From positions 1,082,431 through 1,146,430 of the forward strand of contig NZ_KE384548.1 of the NCBI RefSeq assembly GCF_000426625.1: DNA of 64,000 bases, in the 5' to 3' direction. This DNA comes from Psychrilyobacter atlanticus DSM 19335 (GTDB lineage Bacteria > Fusobacteriota > Fusobacteriia > Fusobacteriales > Fusobacteriaceae). The notes below the pieces were generated by a model. It was not told the origin of the DNA. It saw only the letters and a program-made list of their open reading frames with translations, and ran no database searches. A program made the translations under genes and the position numbers. Of the stretch, positions 1 to 8,905 are shown in pieces (position 1 is the first letter of the stretch; each line of letters begins with the position of its first letter).

Positions 1-105
1 CGCAAGGGGTATCACCAAAATGCTATTAGTTTACTATATAAACATAGGATTTTGAGATAAAGTTTATTCCATAAACTAAGAATATTGTGGACACAGAAGC
101 CCCTT
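1..105 (-). repeat. Dispersed intergenic repeat, family C, cut by window edge
   Basis: The reverse complement of this stretch is nearly identical to 40322-40412, including the phrases ATAGCATTTTGGTGATACC and CAAAATCCTATGTTTA. Shorter related copies lie at 2163-2240, 18172-18290 and 19543-19625. No coding potential was seen. The element starts outside the window, so its left end is unknown. Confidence 0.75.
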
Positions 106-152
106 TGAATTACACAGATTAAAACATTTTTTATTGGTTAGAATCTTAAAGC

Positions 153-234
153 GAAGTTTATAGTCGTTCCGCTCCATCAGTATTGTTTCTACAACAACGA
201 TCGTGTATTACTTATTAAGACAATTATAAACTTC
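153..234 (+). repeat. MITE-like repeat, family 2, short form (82 bp)
   Basis: It begins GAAGTTTATA and ends TATAAACTTC, so the ends are inverted repeats. Full-length copies of the same size lie in the opposite orientation at 40173-40255 and 46320-46402. Longer forms lie at 24959-25094 and 42214-42348. The interior carries the shared block TTTCTACAA followed by ACGATCGTG. Mobilisation by a transposase elsewhere is inferred. Confidence 0.7.
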
Positions 235-452
235 CGGCTCTTTTTGGATACTTATTTCTAGCTGCAGAGAAAAAGTATCTCGCTCCTTTAGGAGTGAAAT
301 AGTCTTTTTATTATGAACCCGTATCAAAGACGGAAACTTTGGGACCTTATTTTTGACACAGATCTAAAAATCTCAACGTAGAGATCACAGAGATTCACTG
401 AGGATTTCTTTCTTATCTTTTGATTCCAAAATTTATAGTCATTCAAAAATGT

Positions 453-480
453 AAAAAGGCACTCCTAAGAGTGCCTTTTT
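453..480. terminator. Rho-independent terminator, bidirectional
   Basis: A 7-bp GGCACTC/GAGTGCC stem with a CTAA loop is flanked by five A on one side and five T on the other. It lies just past the stop of the minus-strand antiporter gene. Confidence 0.85.
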
Positions 481-520
481 ATACTAAAACTTCATTGATT
501 TTTCCTTTAAAATTCACACA

Positions 521-1825
521 CTAAAATACCATTGCTCCAATTACACCAAATATTACAAGGGGTATATTAAAGTGCAGGAAAGTCGGGACACATGTATCCC
601 AGATATGATCATGCTGGTTATCTGCATTAAGACCGGCAGTAGGACCTAATGTACTATCGGAAGCAGGAGATCCTGCATCACCAAGTGCTGCTGCTGTCCC
701 TATAAGTATAGCAGTTGCAAGGGGGCTAAATCCTAATTTTAAACAGAGAGGTACATAGATAACTGCAATAATAGGGATTGTACCAAAGGAAGTTCCGATT
801 CCCATGGTGATGATCAGCCCCAGGATAATCATTATAAGGGAAGCAAAAAATTTACTTTCTCCTACAATTCCTGCTGTCACGTCAACCAAGGCCTGTACTC
901 CTCCAGTTTCTCTGATTACCGCTCCATAACCTGAGGCAACCAGCATCACAAATGCAATAAATCCCATCATATGTATCCCATTGTTGGTTATATCATTGAG
1001 ACTCTTCCACTTTATCGCCCCAAAGGTTACCATGATTCCCAAACCTACAATTGCACCTAGAGGAAGCGAACCTATCGTTAATTGAATAACCAAGGCTGTC
1101 CCTGCTCCAACTAAGGCAGCAAAATGTGATCTTGTAAATTTAATATCTTCATCTTCACTAAGATCAGGTTCAGTAAATTCGACCTCTTCGTATTCCCGGG
1201 GTTTTCGATAACTGATAAATATTGCAACCAAAACACCAACTATCATTCCTATAGCCGGGAATGCCATCCCTTTCCAGATTATTGATTTAGAAATCTCCAT
1301 TCCATTTGCCGTCATCTGATCAGCAATAATCCCGTGAAAGATCAGTCCAAATCCTACTGGCAGAGCAATATAAGGGGTTTTAAGACCAAAGGTAAGAGCA
1401 CAAGCTACTCCCCTTCTATCAATTTTTAATATATTCATAATTTTTAATAATGAAGGTATAAGAATTGGTATAAAAGCAATATGAACCGGTATAAGATTCT
1501 GGGATAAGCAGCTGATGGCTGCAATAATAATTAGCAACACATATCTTTTCCCTTTTATTGTCTTGGCAATTTTTTTAGATAATAGCGTAGCCAGTCCGGT
1601 CTCATGAATTGCTGTAGCCAAAGCTCCAAGCAAGATATAACTCAGTGCAGTTTCAGCGTTTCCTCCCATCCCTCCTACTAAAATATTCATAACTTCATTT
1701 AGAGGGATACCCGATAGAATCCCTCCAAATAATGCAGCTATAATGAGAGATAATATGACATTCAGGTTCAATAGACATAAAACACTCATCAAGATAACTG
1801 ATAATAAAACTGGGTTTGTTAACAT
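521..1825 (-). CDS. YuiF/NhaC-type Na+/H+ antiporter or amino-acid transporter
   Basis: This is an inner-membrane secondary transporter of 434 residues made almost entirely of hydrophobic segments. The overall pattern resembles the NhaC-like family that includes Bacillus YuiF, a predicted histidine transporter. Visible features are the conserved central segment LIPVHIAFIPILIPSLL and the C-terminal stretch GDAGSPASDSTLGPTAG, a conserved ion-transporter type loop. An upstream ATG exists at 1858, but the ATG at 1825 is preceded by AAAGGAGGAAC at good spacing and is chosen as the start. The gene is monocistronic, with a terminator at 453-480. The substrate cannot be told from sequence. Confidence 0.8.
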   Translation of the reverse strand: MLTNPVLLSVILMSVLCLLNLNVILSLIIAALFGGILSGIPLNEVMNILVGGMGGNAETALSYILLGALATAIHETGLATLLSKKIAKTIKGKRYVLLIIIAAISCLSQNLIPVHIAFIPILIPSLLKIMNILKIDRRGVACALTFGLKTPYIALPVGFGLIFHGIIADQMTANGMEISKSIIWKGMAFPAIGMIVGVLVAIFISYRKPREYEEVEFTEPDLSEDEDIKFTRSHFAALVGAGTALVIQLTIGSLPLGAIVGLGIMVTFGAIKWKSLNDITNNGIHMMGFIAFVMLVASGYGAVIRETGGVQALVDVTAGIVGESKFFASLIMIILGLIITMGIGTSFGTIPIIAVIYVPLCLKLGFSPLATAILIGTAAALGDAGSPASDSTLGPTAGLNADNQHDHIWDTCVPTFLHFNIPLVIFGVIGAMVF

Positions 1826-1879
1826 AAAATTTGTTCCTCCTTTTTTCTTTGCTTCCATATGGTAACATAAAGATAATAT

Positions 1880-1896
1880 AGATATACCATATATCT
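1880..1896. promoter_or_regulatory. Putative operator upstream of the antiporter
   Basis: AGATATACCATATATCT is a 17-bp near-perfect palindrome about 55 bp upstream of the chosen start codon, in the expected promoter region. The binding protein is unknown. Confidence 0.4.
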
Positions 1897-1959
1897 GCTA
1901 CATGAAATGATATACTATTACCTAAAAAAATACAACCTTAAAGCAAATTTTTAAGCCAA

Positions 1960-2325
1960 ACCTCTACACTAAGCTCACAAAGAAAAAGAAGAGAGTACAC
2001 TAAGAAGATCTTTTTTTACCACTAATCTATATTAATTTATCAGAAGTTAAACCTATCAACTCAGAGATTAGATTAGAGTTTCTCAGTGCACTATTTTTTC
2101 TCGGTAAACCTCCGTGTCCAAGGTTTAAATCTGTGATCATCAGAGAATCTTCCGTGTTCACAAAATCCTATGTTTACAGAGTAAACTACTAGCATTTTGG
2201 TGATGCCCACATCGGGTAGTGCAATAACATGAGTGATATCCTTAAAGCTCAAACTATAACCTAGTTTATCTATTGGTACTATTGAGATTTAGAGGCAAGA
2301 AATAGATTTGTCCATGAGAAACACT
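1960..2325. repeat. Intergenic repeat cluster (families D and C)
   Basis: No gene is supported here. The stretch 1963-2000 (ACACTAAGCTCACAAAG and following) and 2095-2160 (CCTCCGTGTCCAAGG) belong to the dispersed family D phrases seen also near 19.7, 25.6, 42.6, 44.4, 44.6 and 46.5 kb. The stretch 2163-2240 is a family C copy with GGTGATGCCCACATCGGGTAGT, read here in two parts. Confidence 0.65.
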
Positions 2326-2328
2326 AAA

Positions 2329-2370
2329 GGTCCACCTCATGAACTAATCGTCCATCTGGTGGACCTTTTT
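2329..2370. terminator. Terminator of the opp operon
   Basis: GGTCCACC at 2329 pairs with GGTGGACC at 2358, with A-rich and T-rich flanks on both sides, so it can work on either strand. It lies downstream of the last minus-strand gene of the opp operon. Confidence 0.75.
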
Positions 2371-2454
2371 AAGCTTTAAAAAGGTATTAAATTACAGTAA
2401 AAAATCCTCCCAAAGAGACAACTTGTCTCCTCAACAGACGTTTCTATTAATATT

Positions 2455-2646
2455 TTAGTAGAAAAAATAAAATAATGCAGCCATACCCAAAAGTCCCGCT
2501 ATAAGTATAAATAATAGGGGAACTGTTTTTTTATAAAGATTCATTACTAAAAAGAATATCTCCTTATTTGTAATAGTTTCCCTGTTAAAATCTATATTTT
2601 TCTTTTCTCCATCAGTGAATTCACTATATTTTTTTAATTTTTTCAT
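2455..2646 (-). CDS. Small single-pass membrane protein at end of opp operon
   Basis: A 63-residue protein with a charged N-terminal half and one strong hydrophobic segment at about residues 42-62 (VPLLFILIAGLLGMAALFYF). It has a ribosome site AAGGGAATG before the ATG and follows oppF by 22 bp on the same strand, so it is probably the last gene of the peptide importer operon. I do not recognise the family. The position suggests a link to the transporter, but no function can be assigned. Confidence 0.6.
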   Translation of the reverse strand: MKKLKKYSEFTDGEKKNIDFNRETITNKEIFFLVMNLYKKTVPLLFILIAGLLGMAALFYFFY

Positions 2647-2668
2647 ATCATTCCCTTATTTTTAAAAA

Positions 2669-3634
2669 TTAATCTGTCTTATAACAGGCTATAAAATGTC
2701 CATCTCTAACTTCAACCATAACAGATTCTGTGTCTCTCTTCTTTGGATCTCTGTCATCGATCTTATAACCAGCTGGTATCTTTACCCATTCTGGTGTTTT
2801 TTCACTTGTATAGTTCTTTGTATTCTTTCTTGGATGGGACTTAGGTATGGCAGATAATAATTTTTTCGTATAAAAATGAACTGGTGATTCAAATAATTTA
2901 TTTGTTTCTGCTAATTCCACTATCCTTCCAAAATACATTACTGCTATCCTATCAGAGATATGTTTTACAACTGATAGATCGTGGGTTATAAAAAGATATG
3001 TAAGCTCCTCTTCTTTTTGAAGGTCCTTCAACAAATTTATTACTTTTGCTTGTACCGAAACATCCAGGGCTGATACAGATTCATCACAGACAATAAATTT
3101 TGGATTTAGAGCTAATGCCCTAGCAATTCCAATCCTTTGTCTTTGTCCACCACTAAATTCATGGGGATATCTAGTCAAATGGTTGGGATCTACCCCACAT
3201 CTACTGGCCGTTCCTCTTATATGATCATATAATTCATTCTTTTTCTTCATCTTATGAAATTTTACAGCTTCTCCAATGGTCTGTTCTACAGTCAATCTTG
3301 GGTTCAATGAAGAATAAGGATCTTGAAAAATTATTTGCATCTCCTTTCTGAGTTCATTCATCTTTCCCTTACTTGCATCGTGAATATTTGTCCCATTATA
3401 AAAAACTTCTCCACCACTTTTTTCATATAGGTTCATAAGTGTTCTTCCAAGGGTAGATTTTCCACATCCAGATTCTCCTACAAGTCCTAGAGTTTCCCCT
3501 TTTTTTATATTGAATGAAACTCCATCTACAGCTTTTACATGATCTACAGTTCTTCTCAATACACCTTTTTTTATCGGGTAGTATTTTTTTAAATCCTGTA
3601 CTTCTATTAAGTTTACTCCTAAATTCTCATTCAT
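2669..3634 (-). CDS. oppF: Oligopeptide ABC transporter ATP-binding protein OppF
   Basis: One of the two ATPases that power oligopeptide import. Visible motifs are Walker A GESGCGKS near residue 54, Q-loop region IFQDPYSSLNPR, signature SGGQRQRIGIARAL, Walker B FIVCDES and the H-loop THD. The C-terminal region contains the oligo/dipeptide transporter extension (YTKKLLSAIPKSHP), characteristic of OppD/OppF-type ATPases. The start ATG overlaps the oppD stop (TAATG), which points to coupled translation. Order oppA-B-C-D-F on the minus strand is standard. Confidence 0.93.
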   Translation of the reverse strand: MNENLGVNLIEVQDLKKYYPIKKGVLRRTVDHVKAVDGVSFNIKKGETLGLVGESGCGKSTLGRTLMNLYEKSGGEVFYNGTNIHDASKGKMNELRKEMQIIFQDPYSSLNPRLTVEQTIGEAVKFHKMKKKNELYDHIRGTASRCGVDPNHLTRYPHEFSGGQRQRIGIARALALNPKFIVCDESVSALDVSVQAKVINLLKDLQKEEELTYLFITHDLSVVKHISDRIAVMYFGRIVELAETNKLFESPVHFYTKKLLSAIPKSHPRKNTKNYTSEKTPEWVKIPAGYKIDDRDPKKRDTESVMVEVRDGHFIACYKTD

Positions 3635-4599
3635 TAATCAACCTCTTTTTTTAGATGGACTCTCAGCTCTCTATTTTCTAGTGTTATCATCTGGGTATCA
3701 TCCTCATAATAAATTTCATCTGTAATTTCATAGTTTCCACCTCTATCAATTGCTATAGGATGTCCGATTTTCTCTGGCATAGAATACAGTTCATCACTGT
3801 CAGTATCTATACTCGGCATAGAATTCATAAGCCCAACTGTATATGGATGGATAGGATTATCAAATAGATCATCGATTGTAGCTATTTCCATAACTCTTCC
3901 TCTATACATAACTACTACCCTATCTGCTACTTCTGCGATTACTCCTAGATCGTGAGTTATAAATATAGTAGAAGTTTTAAACTCCTCCTTTATATCCTTT
4001 AATAATTTTAGGATCTCTGCCTGAATGGTAACGTCTAGAGCTGTAGTGGGTTCATCTGCAATAAGTAGTTTTGGTTCACACAAAAGTGCCATAGCTATTA
4101 CTACCCTCTGCCTTTGTCCCCCACTCAAATTATGTGGATATCCATTATAAACTCTTTCTGGTCCTGCTATTCCTACTTTTTCCAGCATTCCTATGGCTTT
4201 TGCTTTGGCATCTTTTTTTGATAATTTTTGATGAAAAAATAGTACCTCTGTAAGCTGATCTCCAATAGTTAATACAGGATTTAGAGATGTCATAGGCTCT
4301 TGAAAGATAACTGACATATCACTTCCCCTCATATTTCTCAACTTATCAGGATCCATAGAAAATAAATTATCTCCTTGAAATCTTATCTCTCCTCCTTCTA
4401 CAAACCCTGGAGGCATAGGAACAATCCCCATTATTGCCATGGTGGTAACACTTTTTCCACTTCCAGATTCACCTACTATTCCTAGAGTTTCACCTTCATA
4501 CATATCAAAACTAACACCATCTACAGCTTTTACTATAGATTTATCCTCTTCTAGTCTAAAATAAAACTTTAAATCATCTATTTCTAATATTTTTTTCAT
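3634..4599 (-). CDS. oppD: Oligopeptide ABC transporter ATP-binding protein OppD
   Basis: The partner ATPase of OppF. It shows Walker A GESGSGKS, Q-loop VIFQEPMTSLNP, signature SGGQRQRVVIAMALL, Walker B LLIADEPT and the H-loop THD. The C-terminal FDNPIHPYTVGLMNSMP segment is the typical OppD extension. The C-terminal tail is short and lacks the usual four-cysteine cluster seen in some OppD proteins, carrying acidic and charged residues instead. It starts 12 bp after the oppC stop with a GAGGT ribosome site. Confidence 0.93.
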   Translation of the reverse strand: MKKILEIDDLKFYFRLEEDKSIVKAVDGVSFDMYEGETLGIVGESGSGKSVTTMAIMGIVPMPPGFVEGGEIRFQGDNLFSMDPDKLRNMRGSDMSVIFQEPMTSLNPVLTIGDQLTEVLFFHQKLSKKDAKAKAIGMLEKVGIAGPERVYNGYPHNLSGGQRQRVVIAMALLCEPKLLIADEPTTALDVTIQAEILKLLKDIKEEFKTSTIFITHDLGVIAEVADRVVVMYRGRVMEIATIDDLFDNPIHPYTVGLMNSMPSIDTDSDELYSMPEKIGHPIAIDRGGNYEITDEIYYEDDTQMITLENRELRVHLKKEVD

Positions 4600-4611
4600 G
4601 AATCAACCTCA

Positions 4612-5490
4612 TTATTTGGATTTTGGATCAAGAGCATATCTTAGACCTGCTCCTACTAAATTAAAGCACATTACTGTAATAAATATAGCTACTCCTGGAG
4701 TCATCCATATCCACCAATAATTCTGAATTGTGTAGATTGACCTAGCTCCATTTATCATATTGCCCCATGTAGCTGCTGTAGGAGAAACTAATCCTAAGAA
4801 GGATAACATTGACTCACTTAATATTGCCCCTGCCATTCCCAATGTAATCGAAATAATTAGATATGATATTGTATTAGGTACCAAATGTACAAATATTTTT
4901 CTGGCATCGCTAAGTCCCAATGCCTTTGTAGCCAACATAAATTCTTGTTCCCGGAGGGTTAAAAGTTGTCCCCTTATCTGTCTTGCGATTCCTGTCCATC
5001 CAACAATTCCCAAAACCATCATAATCATATAGATATTAGGTCCTGTAATAGCTATCAGAGTAATCAGTAGTACCATTACCGGCAATACATTAATTACCTC
5101 GATAATTCTCATGATCGCATTATCTATTGCTCCTCCATAATAACCCGCTGCTCCACCCATTATTATTCCCAATGTAGTAGATATACTCACTGCTACCAGA
5201 CCTATTGTCAACGAAATTCTACTACCATATAAGAGTCTGATAAAAATATCTCTTCCAGATTCATCGGTTCCCAAAATATGATTTCCTCCTGGTGAAAATG
5301 GTGACCCATTTATAAGTACATCCATATCTATATCATCGGGACCTATTCCAAGACCCTTTGATATCAAAGGTGTTAATAATGCAAGAAGTGCAATACACCC
5401 CAATAAAATTAGTGCTGCCAGTGCTATTCTATCTCTTTTAAATCTCTTCAGCATAATCGCTAAAGGAGATTTTGATCTATTATCCATCAT
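4612..5490 (-). CDS. oppC: Oligopeptide ABC transporter permease OppC
   Basis: Inner-membrane permease of 292 residues of the DppC/OppC type. The N-terminal segment RDRIALAALILLGCIALLALLTPL is the first membrane helix, followed by the periplasmic domain with HILGTDESGRDIFIRLLYG, a hallmark of OppC. The EAA-loop for ATPase contact is visible around EFMLATKALGLSDARKIF. It lies 16 bp after oppB. Confidence 0.92.
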   Translation of the reverse strand: MMDNRSKSPLAIMLKRFKRDRIALAALILLGCIALLALLTPLISKGLGIGPDDIDMDVLINGSPFSPGGNHILGTDESGRDIFIRLLYGSRISLTIGLVAVSISTTLGIIMGGAAGYYGGAIDNAIMRIIEVINVLPVMVLLITLIAITGPNIYMIMMVLGIVGWTGIARQIRGQLLTLREQEFMLATKALGLSDARKIFVHLVPNTISYLIISITLGMAGAILSESMLSFLGLVSPTAATWGNMINGARSIYTIQNYWWIWMTPGVAIFITVMCFNLVGAGLRYALDPKSK

Positions 5491-5506
5491 CTCTCTCCCT
5501 TATTAT

Positions 5507-6469
5507 TTAATCTAACTTTACTCTAGGATCTACAATACCATAAACAATGTCCGAGATTAAATATCCCAATAACATCAATGTGGCAAAGAATATATTGCTT
5601 GCCATAATAAGGGGGTAGTCTCTAAAGGTTACTGCTCCCAAGGCTATAGTTCCCATTCCAGGCCAGGCAAACATACTCTCGATAATGATACTTCCTCCAA
5701 AGAGTCCTCCTAATATTCCTGAAAACATAGTTACTATAGGGATCAATGTATTCCTAAAGGCATGTTTATAAATAACTGTTCTCTGAGGAAGTCCTTTGGC
5801 TCTGGCTGTTCTTACATAGTCTTGACTGAGTACATTTAACATAAATGATCTGACAAACATAACCATCCCTGCTATTCCAGTACTTACCATAACGATAAGA
5901 GGTAGAGCTGCATGACGTAGGAGGTCAAAGAAATATGCCACTCCTGTGAATCCTGCTCCAGGTGTTACCATCCCAGAAAATGGAAATAACCCAAAATCCA
6001 TAGCTAATTTTTTTATTACCAACAATGCTATAAAAAATGATGGACATGATATTCCTGCTAAAGTTATTAACCCGATGGCCTTGTCGATATGTGTATTATG
6101 TTTCACAGCTGAAATAACCCCCAATGGTATAGCAATCATATTTGATATTATAATTGCTGGAACTGCCAGGGTAAAACTGTTCCACATATAGGTCTTTATA
6201 ACTTCTACAGTTGGTTTACTGTACTGGATTGAGTACCCCATATCTCCATGGAGTGCTGCCCATAGCCAATAAAAATATCTCTTATATACCGGCTGGTCTA
6301 ATCCATATTGTGCCCGCAATTTTGCCATCATTGCGTCGGTCATATTTGGATCCATCTGACTTCCCACAGGATCCCCAGGTGCAAATGCAAATATTGTATA
6401 TATCATAGCTGACATGACAAACAATACAAATACTGATACTATGACTCTTCTAATTATGTACTTTAACAT
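5507..6469 (-). CDS. oppB: Oligopeptide ABC transporter permease OppB
   Basis: Inner-membrane permease of 320 residues. MLKYIIRRVIVSVFVLF is the usual N-terminal helix of OppB/DppB, followed by FAPGDP and YGLDQPVYKRYFYWL. The cytoplasmic EAA-loop appears as DYVRTARAKGLPQRTVIYKH. A TTG four codons upstream is in frame, but it sits inside the GGGGGAG ribosome site, so the ATG at 6469 is chosen. Confidence 0.92.
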   Translation of the reverse strand: MLKYIIRRVIVSVFVLFVMSAMIYTIFAFAPGDPVGSQMDPNMTDAMMAKLRAQYGLDQPVYKRYFYWLWAALHGDMGYSIQYSKPTVEVIKTYMWNSFTLAVPAIIISNMIAIPLGVISAVKHNTHIDKAIGLITLAGISCPSFFIALLVIKKLAMDFGLFPFSGMVTPGAGFTGVAYFFDLLRHAALPLIVMVSTGIAGMVMFVRSFMLNVLSQDYVRTARAKGLPQRTVIYKHAFRNTLIPIVTMFSGILGGLFGGSIIIESMFAWPGMGTIALGAVTFRDYPLIMASNIFFATLMLLGYLISDIVYGIVDPRVKLD

Positions 6470-6557
6470 CTTCTCCCCCAATGTTTAAATTTATTCTCTG
6501 ATAGAGGGGATCGAAAAAATCTCCCCTATCAATATTATTTTTAAGTAGTATAAAGTT

Positions 6558-8252
6558 CTATCTTTCGAGTTTAACTGTATTATCCATAACTGCCTCTCCA
6601 ATAGTCATGTCGTTCATATAATCCAGTCCGCTTATCCTTTTGTTGATTCCCTCTACCCCTGTAGGACTTACCAAGAAGATATACGGCAGATCCTCATTTA
6701 TTTGCTTTATAAGTTTGTCGTAGATTGGAGCTCTCTCTTCAGGATTATTTTTAGCTAGTCCTTCCACAGACAATTCATCTACAATACTATTGGAATACCC
6801 CACAAAGTTATTAGATCCACCTGTTTTAAAGGTATTAGATTGATCTGGATCTGCAATTGTAGACCACGCTAACATTATGGTGTCAAATTTAGGTTCTTTA
6901 CTATCGATGTCTTTAACCATGGCATTGAAATCCACCAACTGAATATCTACATCTACACCAATCTCTTTCCAGTTTTGTTTTATTAGAGCTATCAATGTTT
7001 TACCAGTAGAACTTTGTCCTGATGATGCTGCTGTTTCAAGAACAAATGCTAACTTTTCCCCGTCCTTATATCTAAATCCATCATTTCCTGTCTTCCACCC
7101 ATCATCTTCCAACATCTTCTTAGCCTTTTCAGGATTATAAGCATAGTCATTTACGTTTTTAGAGCTGGCCCAATGCTGGGGAACTAAAGGTTGATTTACT
7201 ACTTTTGCATAGCCTTCCAAAACTTTATCTGCATAGAGTTCCCTGTTTAACCCATAAGCCAGAGCCTGCCTTACCGACTTATCCTTAAATTTATCCTTTC
7301 TCAGGTTAAATCCAATATATGAATATTTGGCTGGTGGAGTATTTTGGAAGTTAACCAGGTTATTTGAGGATGCCAGCTCCTTTTCCTTACTCTTTCTGCC
7401 AGGAAGACTTGCTATATCTAGATCTCCAGTTCCTAAAGCTGGAGATACAGAGTCACTAGGGATATATCTGATTACTATTTTTTGAACCTCTGAAGGTCCC
7501 TGGTGGAAATCTGTAAACCTATCTAGGACAACATATTCCCCCGGTTTATATTCGGTTAATTTATATGGTCCCGATCCTAATGGAGTTTCATTTTTAGTTA
7601 AAAATTCAGTTTTATAATTTTCCGGTTTATCATATTCATAGTAGTGTTTAGGCATTATCCTGGACACAAAGTTATTAAGGGATCTGGCATTGGCTTCTGT
7701 CATATTAAAAATAACTGTATATTTATCCGGAGTTTCAATCCCGCTTATATATCTCACTTTCCCATCTGCTACCTCTTGGAACCCCTTTATAGAAGCTGAG
7801 GCAAAGGATGACCTTCCATCATACTCAGGTCTTGCATATAGACTGTAGGTAAACTTTACATCTTCAGATGTAAGTTCTACCCCATCTTGAAATTTAACAC
7901 CCTTTTTTATATGAAAAATATACTGCATTTTCTCGGGTTTATATTCATAATTTTCTACCAGACTTCCAGGCTTAAATTTAAAATCATTTCCATAACTTAA
8001 CATTGTTTCAAAGATATAGCTATTTACCTTAGAATCATAGGCTGTAGATGATAGAGATGGATTGAACTTTCCCTCAAATTTAGCTGTTATGGCTAAATTA
8101 ATAGTTCCACCCCTTTTTTTAGCTGGATTTTCAACTTTTTTCTCTATAGCTGTGCTGGAAACTGCCTTTGTCTCACCCTTTGTTTTTTCGTTGTCTTGAC
8201 CGCATGCAAGTAAGGCTAAGACCATGGTACTTAGTAATAATATTTTTTTCAT
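6558..8252 (-). CDS. oppA: Oligopeptide-binding lipoprotein OppA
   Basis: Solute-binding protein of 564 residues (SBP family 5) that delivers peptides to OppBC. The N-terminus is a lipoprotein signal with lipobox LLAC, so the mature protein is anchored to a membrane by Cys17. Family 5 landmarks are visible: FHIKKGVKFQDGVELTSEDV, the ligand-pocket region VRQALAYGLNR, and YNPEKAKKML. It is the first gene of the operon, with a ribosome site AGGGAGG and a promoter at 8284-8312. Confidence 0.93.
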   Translation of the reverse strand: MKKILLLSTMVLALLACGQDNEKTKGETKAVSSTAIEKKVENPAKKRGGTINLAITAKFEGKFNPSLSSTAYDSKVNSYIFETMLSYGNDFKFKPGSLVENYEYKPEKMQYIFHIKKGVKFQDGVELTSEDVKFTYSLYARPEYDGRSSFASASIKGFQEVADGKVRYISGIETPDKYTVIFNMTEANARSLNNFVSRIMPKHYYEYDKPENYKTEFLTKNETPLGSGPYKLTEYKPGEYVVLDRFTDFHQGPSEVQKIVIRYIPSDSVSPALGTGDLDIASLPGRKSKEKELASSNNLVNFQNTPPAKYSYIGFNLRKDKFKDKSVRQALAYGLNRELYADKVLEGYAKVVNQPLVPQHWASSKNVNDYAYNPEKAKKMLEDDGWKTGNDGFRYKDGEKLAFVLETAASSGQSSTGKTLIALIKQNWKEIGVDVDIQLVDFNAMVKDIDSKEPKFDTIMLAWSTIADPDQSNTFKTGGSNNFVGYSNSIVDELSVEGLAKNNPEERAPIYDKLIKQINEDLPYIFLVSPTGVEGINKRISGLDYMNDMTIGEAVMDNTVKLER

Positions 8253-8283
8253 TTTTACCTCCCTAGTAAAATTCGTTAATTCG

Positions 8284-8312
8284 AGTTTAGTATATTTTTA
8301 AGGTATATCCAA
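8284..8312 (-). promoter_or_regulatory. Putative sigma-70 promoter of the opp operon
   Basis: On the minus strand TTGGAT and TAAACT are separated by 17 bp, about 30 bp before the oppA start codon. Both hexamers deviate from consensus, so this is a moderate call. Confidence 0.45.
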
Positions 8313-8339
8313 GTTTTTTTATCATTATTTAATTTTAAT

Positions 8340-8680
8340 GTTTAAGATACAAGTTTTTTCTAGATTGAAACCATTTTAAACGCAATAAAAACCCTCAAAT
8401 TAAGATCACAAAGGAAAGTTTTTTAGTTTTAAAATATTCTTTGGACACAGACTAAAATCTGACTTTTTTCTTTTTGCCACCAATTTACACTAATTTACAA
8501 ATCTCTACCGCAACAACACAAAAGTTTATATTTTTTTAGTTAAAACCTATCTACCTCTGACGCAGACTAAGGTCTGACTTGTCTTTTGAACCTAATTTCT
8601 TTTTCTAGATGTTACTCTACTTCCTAGAATATTTCTCACGAGTTTCGTCGTGCCCATCATGTCCGTCAGACATATACTTT
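8340..8680. repeat. Intergenic repeat cluster with truncated family 1 MITE
   Basis: No gene is supported in 8313-8905. At 8599-8672 lies a left-hand fragment of the 129-bp family 1 element (CTTTTTCTAGATGTTAC through ACGAGTTTCGTCG and GTCCGTCAG), cut before the right end. Flanking phrases GACACAGACTAAAATCTGAC and GACGCAGACTAAGGTCTGAC are imperfect short palindromes seen also near 25.25 and 44.37 kb. Confidence 0.6.
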
Positions 8681-8905
8681 ACACTAATCCAAAAATGAAT
8701 TTATATACTTGTTAACAATTATATGTTAATATATTTGTATAGCATGTGTTATATTTTCCTTTGGAGTTGTTGTAGTGACAATATTATATGACGTAGGCTT
8801 TTTTTTATCGAACTAATAATTCAAAAAAAAATAAAGGGAAAAAATAAAAAGAGACGAATTTAATAGATAGGAAAAATTTTAAATTTGAAAAGATAGGGGG
8901 AGCTT

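Noticed and set aside
1..450. CRISPR or phage attachment site at the left end
   Set aside because: The sequence is explained by dispersed families C and 2; no regular repeat-spacer pattern or integrase gene is present.
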